Below are positions 47,101 through 59,100 of a DNA stretch of 64,000 nt, piece by piece. A program made the position numbers and the translations under genes. The stretch lies in the NCBI GenBank assembly GCA_023055505.1, contig JALIRH010000027.1, forward strand, positions 1,686,501 through 1,750,500, read 5' to 3'. Source of the stretch: Callipepla californica brunnescens (lineage: Eukaryota > Chordata > Aves > Galliformes > Odontophoridae). The notes under the pieces were generated by a model, which was given only the letters and a program-made list of their open reading frames with translations, had not been told where the DNA came from and made no database searches. Within the stretch, counting starts at the first letter, position 1. Each line of letters begins with the position of its first letter.

Positions 47101-50100
47101 GATTGAAGTCCAGTTATGGAAGGAAGCAGCTTTGCTGGAGCTCTGAAAATAGCTAATTGTTAAAATAATAGAGTCTGTCCTTGTGTGCCTTTGTAATCTT
47201 TAAAACTGCGTTTTGGGGGAAGAGGGGGGGGGGGTTAAAGTAAAAGTATTTGCAAGTGTCTTGGAAATCAGAGCGTGCTCTTAGAGGAGCAGGCGTTCTG
47301 CTCTGAATGTCATAGTGCTGTTCTCCACCCCAAGCTTGCCTTCCTCTGGTGCTGTTTGCATGCAGCCTAGCTGCTGAAGGAGAATAAAGCTGGATTTGAT
47401 TTTTAGCAGTACGGAAGGCTCTGGGTTTTGGGGGGATAAAGGCTTTGTGATGCAGGCTCATTTATTTCTCTGAAACAAAAAAGGGCTTTTCGAAATACAG
47501 CATGTTTTGGAAAGTTGGCTCTGGGTTTGAAACCCCACTGTCTCTGATGGCACCCTTGAATGAAAAAATGGTACAAAAGCACAAGGCTTAGGAAAGGGGT
47601 GCAAAGCAGCATCGCCAGCAGCAGCGCTGGAGGAGCAGTTCCAGCTTTACGAAGGGGCATCTCTGGAAAGGTGTGGGTTTTCTGTTGGTTTGTTTCATGT
47701 AGGCAGAACTTGGCCTGCGAGTCTGAATTTACAGTTGCTTTGAGCTGACAAACGCTAGCAAAAACTTGCATACGTTTCCCCAGATCTGTGTGTTGTACTG
47801 GAACACATCTATTTACAGATGGCTTCTCTTAACCTCTCCTGCATCCTGAGAGGGAAGAGAGCAGGCAGGAGGAACTCCAGGCACGAGGCTCAGCTGCTGT
47901 CGGCCGCCAGTGCTTCATGCAGGGCAGCCTGCTTGGTGGGGACAGAACCCAGCTCACGTAAATGCCCCTTTATCACAGCCAGTGTTCAGTTAATTGAAAC
48001 ATCAGGATGAATAACCAGGAGCCAGGATGACAATATGGAGGGTGCTCGATGAATCTTTTCCAGTATTTTGCACCGATTGTTACAGATGCTGCTTCAGTGA
48101 TAATATATTCGAGGCTTAATGGAGTTTGGAACTTAAAGCAAGATTGTACTAGGGTTTCTCTGTTTCTTTTTTAATGCTATGTACGTAGCCAGACATCTTA
48201 TATAGGACATCTTAAATCCCTGTGTGAAAATCAACTCTTGTACGTTCTCTTTAGACAGCTGGACTCAGAAACACTAATTACTTGAGTAGAATCTTTGCAT
48301 TATACATAAATGGTGTTGAGTATTAAGCCCAGAGGATTGTACAGAGCCAGTGAAGCTCTTTAGTTTGCTATATGAACCTCTAGGACTGGAATTTTCTTAG
48401 CCCCTTGAACTGTTACTCGTCAGAATCTTGGTTTCTTGCTCTCTCCATTTTATTTAGTCTTTATTCATTTGCCTCAGCGTTTTTGAAATCATCTGTTAAT
48501 TCTGACCATAAGATAGTTTTATGTCCATAAAATACCCTGCCCGTAATAGTTCAGCTTTGTGCTCTTACTGGGCTTGGTTGGGTCCTCAGTGTGCCAACTG
48601 CTTCACTGCCTTCTGAAAATCTTAGCTGTGAAAAACCAGCCTTACAGAGGGGTCCCTTGCTGGTCAGCTTAGAGCTGTTTATGCAGCAGCAGCTTTAGCC
48701 TGCTCAGGAGCAGCCTTGCCTGATCTCTAGGAGCTGCTGAAACTCATCAAGCAAGTTCCTGTTAACCAATTAGCCAGTTAAGCAGAAAGAGGAAAGGTGT
48801 TTCTCCTGCTTGGTTTTTTTTTTCACTTTGCAGTGTTTAACCCGTTCTTCCCCAGGATTCAGATGTTGTGGATGTTTGTAACACTGAAATAATAGCAAGG
48901 AGAGCCAGAAGAGGGTAAGGAAAGGGGTCTCCAGTCGTGCAGGGGCTGAGCTGTGTCAGCGTGTATCCCTCAAGCAGGCAGAGACATGCAGTTTCCAGTA
49001 CAGATCAGGAGAGCTGCCATCAGCTGGAGTCCTCCCTAGTGCTCATCAGCTGGCTCTTTGCCTTGTGTTTTAATGAAATCTTTACCAAAAAAAAAAAAAA
49101 AGCCACAGTACTCCGAATCCCAAACCCAATAACGAGCTTCATCACTGCTAGGACAAATCTGTTGGTTCCCAAACTCTCCTGCTGTGCCTTGATTGGAAGA
49201 CTTAAATTGCTTGCTCACCTAATAAATGCTGCAGACAATGCAGCGTACAAAGAAGCTCTTGTTAGAGGGCTTTTAAATACACGTTCAGGTGACACTGGAG
49301 GGCTTGCTTGTCCTTATCTGACCATCTCCGAAGCTGCTGGATAAGACAGAACGTGCACCTGACTGCCTTAATGGCTGTCAATGCTACGTGTGTCTGTGAT
49401 GAATTCAGAGGGATTGTCAAGCACCAGTGCAGTTGTCAAACAAAGAATTTTGCTTGTGATGGCTGGAAATAGTAAACGGGTGGGTGGAACGTGGTGAAAA
49501 ACTAGTCTTAATTCCGGACGATTCAGTGACTTTCATGACTGCCATAGCAGATGATAACTTGATGAAGATTCCTCCTGCTTCCTTCCTCTTGCCTGTCCGA
49601 GGAGTCGGCTTCACAAGCAGCCACATCTCTGGGGCTTCTGTGACGCGGATTGAGGCCTTCTTCCAGGAAATCACATTTCTTTGATTCACATTGTTTTCAC
49701 AGTGCTCGTTAGTAATACATGTTTGAGAATAATACATCTCTGCCAAATTGGTTTGAAATTGCCCAGAAGCTGAAAAAGCTCCGCCGGCGTGCACAGCCCA
49801 ATCGCACAGAACTCGTCTCTGTAAGAAACTGAGCTCAAGGATAGTTGTCGAGGACTGGGGCACTGAAGTGCAGCTTGTGGATTGACTGGCACTGACCATT
49901 TGATATCTTAACAGCATACGTAGCCTTACCCAGGGCCACAGGGTACTGCTTCTGCCCACTGAGTATGCAAAGCCCTCATCCAGGCAGTGGGATGGAGGCA
50001 AACAAGGCTGGGCAGAGTTGTGGTGTTACTGAGCCAGGGAGCTGCAGGGCAGGGTGCCTCCTGATGCCCAGCAGGGAGGGCACGAGTTCTGAACTGGGTG

Positions 50101-53100
50101 AAGAACAGAGCTCTGCTTCAGTAGGCGCTTCTGCCAGGCCGTGGGTTAAGAGGTTGATGCGAGCAGGCTGAACCACATACTGTGTGCAGTGGATGGGAAG
50201 TGCTGGGTGTAAGTGGTGTGGAATGTATGTGCGTAAATGCACCCGGGCACGAGGAGGAAAGGTGTTCCCACCTGGGAGTGGATTAGTTACTTCTGGTGCA
50301 GTGCACAAGGATGCACAGTTAGCTTCTGCAGGAAGGAGGAACGTGTTCGAGGTGGCACAAAGCACCTTCGTTGTGAGACCTGCCCCTGGCTGATTTCTGA
50401 ACCTCTGGAGCACCGTGGATCTCATCAGTGCTGTTTTCTTTTTCCCTTCTGGGTACGTAAAGGGAGAACAAACAACCAACGTTACAGGCTTTGTTGCAGT
50501 TTTAAAAGTATTTATGTGGTACAGCTCTGTTTTCTGCAGTTTTTTATATCCAAAATGCAGAAGGCTTCAGAATAGAAGAACTGCGTATCTGAATTTAAGA
50601 TAAAATAAGATGATCTCCCTGACAGAGACAGTAGAACTGATGTGATATGACAGTTGCTGTAGCAACACCACCTACCTCATGAAAATCAGAGTTAACAGGA
50701 ATGTAAAAGGTAAAGCCCACATAATTTTCCATGCCTGTGAATCGCTGCTGCCCTCAGTTTGCAGTGCCTTCCAACTCTCCAGTGTTTCTCTTTTCACTTG
50801 GGCACGGATGTACCTTCTGCATGGCTGGCTCCTGCTGCCTGATCCCACACTGGGCCGGGCCACATGGTGGAGCCCGCAGCGGCTTTGTGCATGCATGACC
50901 ACCGTGAATAGAGGAGGGAACGTTTGAGGCCCCTCCAAAAACCCTCTGGGAAGGTCTGGACAACAGAGTGCTATATGACCTATGCTGTGCTGCAGGTATC
51001 CCAAGTGGAAATACAAGTGTCTCTGGTAAAGAAATGCTTTCAGTGCCGAGACATTGGTTGAAAATCGTTCGGTGTATCTGGATTAATAACTAATTCTGTA
51101 AGCTGCAGCTGTGGCTGCTGCAAGGAAAGTACTCTGTTAAAAATAGTCTTTAATGCAGTTGAGGTTACCACTGGCTTACAATTTTCTTAACGATAATTTT
51201 CAGAAAACACAGCCCAGTTTGCTTACGTTTATTCTGAAAACGCAGACACGTTTGTGACGCTCCCAGAAATGTGAGTTGCTGAGGGATTTGCCAGTTGGTG
51301 TTGCCTTGAAGTTTGCATTCAGACAGTGTAACATCTTTATGAGTGCTCGGCACTGGGGGGCCAAGCCGTGTGTGAGTGCAAAAAGGAAAATCTTTATTAC
51401 CTGTGAGCAGGATCATGGATAAATTAGGTATTTGATGTGCTACAGAAATCTGTACTGTGCAGCAGCTACAAAGAAGCGCGGCCTCGCCAGTAACGTCTGC
51501 GTGCAACAGTCTGTTCTCCTGGAATTTTCCCTAAGCCTCAGTTACGTGTTCCCTTCCTCCTCTGACCCATTTTCAGACTCCACGATGACTGATGCATTCG
51601 TATACCTTGTAATGGAAGTCATGTCTCTGTCACCCAGCTCTGGTGCCCAGGAAGGGGACATCCACGCACCCTTTGCTTTCTTTGTGCCAAGTGAGGATGA
51701 CATTAGCATGGAAAAGCAAGCCAAACTTGTGCTGTAGCAAACCAAGTACAGGTTTTGAGATGCTGCTGTTCTTTTTTGCCTGCTCTTGTTGCAAGTGGAG
51801 GGGAAAAAAATGTATTGTCTTACTTAGAAGGTTAGGGAAACAGCATGTCCTCATTCTGACAACTCTGCTTCTGAAAATGTGGTTATAAAAATCACTCTCT
51901 GTAAAGCTTTCATTTAGTTTTGCCACCTGAAGAGGGTACTCTGTTTTAGCGAACGAGAAATGTAAGTAAAACCAACAGCTAGTGAGCAGCTAGTGCCAGT
52001 CTGTGTTGTGTGCAGAACAGGTCAAAAGAGAGGGCAGGATTTGCAGGTTGCTGTAACTCTGCCCAGTGACCCCTTTTTCGTACGGGAGTTCTTCAGCCAG
52101 CAGCTGATAGCATCTGTTGTCCATCTCTCAGGTCTGCCACTGCCTTCTGATGGGGAGTTAGAGGAAATGTACCTGGTTCACGTGGCTTCGCCATGCCATT
52201 GCAAATCTCACTCAGCTGTGTTTTGATAACACGCCCAAGCAAGATCGGCTTGGGTACTAGAACTGGGTAACAGATACATGACTCACGAGTGGCATATGCT
52301 GGCAGGATTACATGGTGGCTTTGCAAGACCTGTTTACTGACTGGGAGCGTGCTGTCCTGGATGTTCATTAGCCAAATAGATAGAGCAGTGCGAGAGGAGC
52401 TTGGTCTGGAGTCTTGCAGAAGACATTGGCAGTGACATGAACGCAGCCTGAGTACAAGTTCTCAGAGTGATGTTACACTTGAAAGGTATTTATGGATGCC
52501 ATAGGAAGCTTGTATGTAAAGCAGGGGCTCAGTTAAAGTGTACTGATGGTGCACTGATGTATTAAAGCTGGGTCTAAGGAACGGAAAATGGACCTCTGTC
52601 CCCTTCAGAACAGGTTAACAGTTGCGATGCTCTTCTGGAAGTTTCCCTTTCAGAAACGAATTGTACTATCTCAGGATCCTTACTCTGTGTGAGTAACATG
52701 CAAGAGGTTGTCATGAAGCTCCAACACACCAGTGGACACCAGTGTCTTGAAACCAAAATGAGGTATCTGGATGAGCATGCTTCCCTACAGCTTCTCTTCA
52801 GCTCTGTCCCCAGTACATGTCCTCTTGGCCCGTCTGTGTAGGGAAAGCAGCACCCCACAAAAAATCAGAAAGCCATTTTAGAGGCTCTTCAAGGATTTGA
52901 AAAGGGGAATCCCTGTGCGTTGTCCCAGGATCAAAGTAAACCCCTTATTCTCTGTGTGTAGCAGTTGTGCAAGGCAGTTGTCCAGAATGGAAACAACTGC
53001 TTTTTCAGCATCCTGCAGGCAGGCTGTAGGGGCCAGTTTGGGAAGGAATAACAGTCTGATTTCCTGGGAGCTGTCAGGAGCGGGGCCTCGTGGAACCAAG

Positions 53101-56100
53101 TGCTGTCTTCACACAGGTTGAAGAGTGTGAATCTCGGAGAGCAGCAGAGTGATAAGTCCAGTAGGCATCGTTGAGAATTTCACCTGGTGATCCCTTCTGA
53201 AGGGGACAGGAGTGTATTTTGTGCACGCAATGCTAACCACGTGCAGGAGCTGCAAATTCAGGCCCTCAAAAGCCCGCAGACACTGACACAGAGGCCACAT
53301 GTGCAGCTCCAGATAGTGCAGCCCCCTCCTTTCCCTGCTCTGAGACGCAGGCTTTAATTACCTTATGTCCTTTTCATCCTTCTCCTTTTGAATGCAGAGG
53401 TCAGACCAGCTCTGGGTTGAATCAGGGCTGTGTCAGGAAGGAAGCTGTTGTCTGTGGGATCCTGGATCTTGACCTCGTTTGCTGCAGATGTGAGAGGACA
53501 CGGGGAACAAAGAAGGAGAAGAAGTCTGGCAGCACCTCTGCACTTGCACTGAGCACGGGGCAGAGCTGCTGGGGCTGTGGGCTGGGAGCACTGAGCTCTC
53601 CTGCTCCCTTCCTCTCTTCCAGGACAGAGCACTAGCACTGTGCAGGGAAAAGTTGGCCAGAAATTTCTAACAGGTTCAAAACAAAGTATATTTGCTGAAA
53701 CTTTCTTTTTTTTTCAGGAAGCTGTGGAACCATTCTGGCAGAAACATAAATTGGCACATTCAAATCCAAACAGAATGGCTGAAATCTGGCAGAGCTCTGA
53801 GAAACTGAAGACGGCATCCTCTAATGGGAAGTGTCAGGCAGTCTTAATAAGACTACCAGCCCTGCCTGTAATAATACTGCAGAGGCCCAGAGCGGGAGGC
53901 ACGCAGTGCTGAGAGGGGAAATGACAGTTCCTTCGTAATTAAATGCACATCATTTGTAAACAGTGCTGGTATCTGTTAGAAGTACATGTTCTGAAAGCAC
54001 TTCTTAACACTTAGCGTTGGTTAGGAGCATTGCATGTGTTACGGTTGCATTGGATTACGGTGCTTCTTTCTGCAGGAAAGGTTGGCAGTCGTTCCACATT
54101 CTGCAGGCTCTTGGTTGAGGAAGACTAGAAGTAGAAGAATATCTGCTCTGGGTTGTAGTAGTGGTCAAAATGCACTCGTCTGTTGCTTTGGAAGAAAGTA
54201 AAGCTCCTGTAGGGAATTGCTTCCATAAGTGCACCCAAGGGTGAGCTCTCACCTTCACCCCAGGCAGCGTGGCTGGGAGCTGAGGCACCCGTTAGAGCAG
54301 ATGATGGTCCTAACAGCCATGCAGATGTTTCAGGGCCAGGAAGTCACTGAAATCAGATAGGAAAGTAAAATGTAGCTTATGATGTCGTGACTGAGGAACT
54401 GTGACCTGACAAGGTATTGTCTGTGGATAAATGCTAGCCTCCAGAATGCTATTCTTACTTTACTTCTCTGCCTGCTTGGTTCTTAGGCCTGTCCTGCCTC
54501 CTGAGCTCTGCTTTGTTCTGTGCATTGAGAGACTTTCGCCTAGAGGCAGAAGGAGTTAATGCAGAAATAGACAGCAGATTAGTCTGGGACAGTCTGTGAT
54601 TTGGAGTGAGAGAAGTATCCCAAAGAGCTGGCCAGCCTCCAGCAGGATAAAAGGTGTGGAAATGGTATCAGCAGAGCTGTGGGGTTCTCCAGAGCAGCTC
54701 TGGGTGAGGATTATGTGTCAGTGCACTTCCACACTGCATCACAATCCTGACATACCCGAGGGGCCTTTTTATAAAGACAAATGATCAGCAAACATGTATT
54801 TTCTCTTTAGGGTGTTAAATCGAATGAGAAACTCCTCTTTTCTCTCCTTCATTGTAAGTGTAAGAAATAGGGGAAAATATTTGTATTAGAACATCTTCAC
54901 TTCCCTTTCTTTTCTCTTCTCAGCTGCTGTTTTCCAGCCAGCTGCTAAACTGATGAGAAGTGTGGAAGGGCTGAGAGAGATTTTCTGAAGATCAGGCACA
55001 TTTCTATGGGAGTTGAATGATTCAGAATTGAGTTCTACATAATTCATCAGGGATCTCCTGCAATACAAGTAATAAGTCTGTCAAGTAGTGGTACAGTTGA
55101 AGAGGTTATTTCCATCTTAACTCTCCTAGGCACAGCTGGAGGCAGGATGTTTTAAAGAGGGAAATTACGAGTCAGGATTCCATGATCAAACTCCCCACAA
55201 CACCGCCGTGCTTTGGTTTTATAGGTATACAGAAGTAGTGTTGTACGTGAAGGTAGATAAAAAAGCTACTGTACTTTTGAATTGTGCTTTTTAATTATTG
55301 CAAGCAATTAAAAGCTGCTCTTTTTTTTTTTACCAGCCACTCAGTGACCTAGATGACACGAGTGAATGGCTTCGGTCCATTTCTCTTTGAACAAGGAACC
55401 ACACTGAAAATATTACCATTACGTTCAGCTTCCTCGCTGGCAGTCTCTACTGGGAGGAGAAGGACTGAAAGGGTTAGAACAGCCAACTTTCTTTCAAGTC
55501 CTTCCTTCTGGAAAATTTTCTGCTATCGCTAATGTGAGCCAGAGCAGCACCAAGAGCATTAAGCAGAGGCAAGCTGCTGGGGCAGCCACAGCTGCCGGGG
55601 CTGCCAGAACCTGCTGACTTCTCTGCCGGGAGCCACCTGGAGCTGCGTCTGTCCTGGCAGGCTCTGCTTCTGGAGTGGAGCTCTGGAAAGTTTCCAGACA
55701 AAAGGCCAGTGTTGACATAGTTGTGGTCTCTCCAGGCCACGGTTGAGACACATCACTGGGGTGGTATGAGGGGAAGTTTCCATTAACCATTGTTCCCAGC
55801 TCGCTTCCACCACCGCTGTGGAGTTCTGCAGCTGGATTTCCAAAAGAGCTCAATGCTCAAGAGCTCCCATTTCAGCAACTTAAATGGAGGGGCTAAGATC
55901 TTTCCAAAACACTTGGCAATCATCAGCCCCCATTGAGAACAAAGCTAAGCACGTTAAACAGCCCAGCCACTTCGCTCTTGCAAAAACTTGGAGTGTTTAA
56001 ATAATAGTGAGACTGGCAGCGAAGGCATCTGGCTGCTGATGCTGAGCAGCAGGGGCTGTGCCTTCACCTGGCCTCATGCCTGGCACTGGAGGCATCCTCC

Positions 56101-59100
56101 TTGGCTGATTCCTTGCACGTCGTGGCCCCTGACCGGCCCTCTCTCGGGATGTTGTGACAGCTGTGAAGCTTGCTGATGTGAGGATTAGTCGGCTGCTAGG
56201 CACATGACGTTCAGATTGCTGTTCTTATTTGACCTACCTCTGATGGCGAGGAATTCAGTGCGTAAAAATAACACCCTGAACAAATTTGGCAGAAGGATGC
56301 GCAGCTAAAGTGCCATGCACACAGGGGGAGAGGGGGTTGAGAAGCAGTGTAACATGAGGCCACATACTGTACTTGTGCAGGAGAGGCAGTGCCAAGTCCA
56401 GCGCAGCCCACGCTGCAGTCTTGGGTTACGATGAGTTCCAGCACCACATAGATGCAGTGGCCATTAGCCAGTAAACTAACGAAGACAGGTTCCTGGCTTG
56501 CATTATTGGCAAAACTTGATAGAATAAATACAGAGACTCAAAGTGCCAGGAGTTGCCTAATGTAAAACGCTGGACAAGGAAATACTGGTTTTTCTGCCTG
56601 GCGTTTCACCCACCCTCATTAACTCTGTTTGTGCTCAGCAGAGTTCCCGATCGTCTGCAAAGCAGAGAGCAAACACAGGCTGACAGAGACGTGCAGGTGG
56701 TGGGAGCCCGTGAATCTCTTCCTGCATAGCAGTCTTCAGGCTCCTAGGTGACAACGCTTGGCTGTGCGTAATTTTTTCAGGCTCTGCAGTAGCGAGCAGC
56801 AGTCACCTTGACTGAGCCTTGCCTTGAAGGTCCTTAAGGACCTTTAGTGCTGGGAGCTTGGACTGGGCAAAGCAAAGTTCATGCAGGTGGGGAACAAGGC
56901 AGGGTTGTGGTTACTGCACGTTCTTCTCCCAGGTAACTTGGAAGTGCAATGCTCTTTGTTCTATTGGTTTCTTGTTTTTGCTGGGTATTTTTCTACCAGG
57001 CAAACAGCAACACCTCGGTATCCCGTGTTTAAAAGGAGCTTTTATCCCCTTTCCTTCTTTAGAGAGATCTTGTAGAATTTCATTTACAAACCTCATATAA
57101 TTGTGTCATATGGTGCTTTGTAGATCAATGACAACACGTGGGCTGATGGCCTGTACCTAGAACTTCAGCAACACTGCAGTACCAGTGCTTCTGCTGAGGG
57201 AAGTTAGAAAGCTGGGGCGAATTTCACAGTCTGCACGACTTTTAGAAACGCACTGCATGCTCACTGAAAATATTATAAAGCATTCAGAGGTGGAGTCATG
57301 CTGCATTTTTGTCTGCATTACAGAAATTGTGAGATTTGTACGTGCGTATTTCTGTATATTGGTCTGCATTAAAGAATAACAGGCTGCTCCGATACAAGCA
57401 TGCTAACATCAAAGGCAGCTTTCCTGCGTTTAATCCTTTAAATAAGCCTGTTTCTGCCAGCCCATGTATCTGGAATGAGATTAGCCATCCATTTAAAGCA
57501 AGGTACAAGAATGTCTCGGTTTACTGAGCCTTCTGGGCTGGCTTTAAAACAGTTAATAGTTTGGATTTCCCCACCACCCCCTTTCAAGACTTAATAGCTT
57601 CAACACCAATTAATCAATGTTATCCCCAGGTCTAGCCAAAAAAACCTTCCTGCAAAAGCTGCCCACAAGTGGAGTCCCACTGCCCGCGCCCTGCTGCTGT
57701 GTCCCTTGAGGTGGGCAAGGGGACAGGATGGGCTGAGGCATCACCATCCCATAGCTGCCCAGGCCCTGGGCCGTGGCCACGTGGCACACACTGCTGCTGG
57801 GCTCCCTGAGCAAGGCTCTGGACAGCCCTGCTCTCAGCACCAGGCCTCGGCAGCAGCGTGCCATGTCATGCAGCACAAGAGGAAATAGATGAATTCTTTC
57901 CTCTTGCTCTCTCATACAGATATATATATTAATCGAATAACTTTGATCCTCCTTTTTCTTCTCCCAGGCCCTTACTAACCTTTCCTGGAAGCTGATTTTA
58001 TCAGTGCTATTTTAGATTTGGGAGTTACAAAAGACAGGCTCCCTGTTAGTAAGCCCTGGTTTGCACAATGCAATTCCCCGGTGCATTTTCTGCGCGGTTC
58101 CAATATTGTTGCTGCAATCTTTTAGATTAAAATAAAACCTACATTGTTAGCAGTGACCTTGATTTGGAATTAGAAATGACATTGAATGTTTACCATTTTG
58201 CACCGTAAATATTGCAGATGCGGGCACGAATAAGGAAATATTATGCAGTCACAGGATGTTTGTGTGGATGTTATGAAAGCCATCATCTTCTAAAGTTAAA
58301 ATGAATTAGCTAATAGGCGAAATTATAAAAGAATATCTGCTTCAATCGCAGGCTCTTCTGAAGTCTGTGAGGCTGGTACTTCTGAGGCATGTGAAAACTG
58401 CTGAAAATTCTGCCCATGGGGATAGGCAGCTGACCTTAGGATCCTATTTTTGGAACCTTTGGTTGAGATTTTTAAATTGGAGTTGTAGTGGGAATGGTGC
58501 CTGTGTCGGGGCTGTCACACTGGAGTCGTGAAGGCTGCACTGAAGGTTAAAAAAAGAAAAGTAGGGGTGACAATAGTTCTTTTCTTGAGGTAGGCTCCTT
58601 TTAAATGGTTCTTATATACCATTAAAAGGGCAATAAATAGTGTAAATAAGAGTTCTTCCATTTTTGCAGGGCATCACTGTGGCCTGCTATGTTGCTGGTT
58701 TCCTTCACCATCTTTAAAACGTTGCCAGGAAGATTTCTGAGAAGAGAGTTAGCACCTCCTTATTGGAGAGCTTTAGCACAGCTTGACAGTACACTTTCAT
58801 GAGATTTCTTTCCTATCGCACCTAATAACACTCTCAGATTCTAGAAATCTTTGTGTGAGAATAAGAGGAAAAGATTACAGCGTAATGGATAAATCAGACC
58901 TAAATTACAGTACTTATGGTTTGTTCCCGAGGCTGTGGTCGTGAGGCACAGGTTGGAGCAGTAAGTCCTCTGCCTGCGCTTGAGTGCAGCTCCGTTGGGT
59001 TCATTGAGCCTAAATAGGCATGTGAGCTCAGCAACCAGAATTAGGAACCAGTTTTGAAAATAATGGCACGAGCATGTCTGGACCTGAGCGTGCACCCTGC

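Noticed and set aside
55494..55853. 119-codon minus-strand frame with a hydrophobic tail in HLF intron 2
   Set aside because: It overlaps two other open minus-strand frames in the same GC-rich patch, which suggests composition and not coding. No family was recognised.
57640..57890. GC-rich island-like patch in HLF intron 2
   Set aside because: Higher GC but few CpGs and no promoter motifs I can support. It may be an old repeat, but no family could be named.
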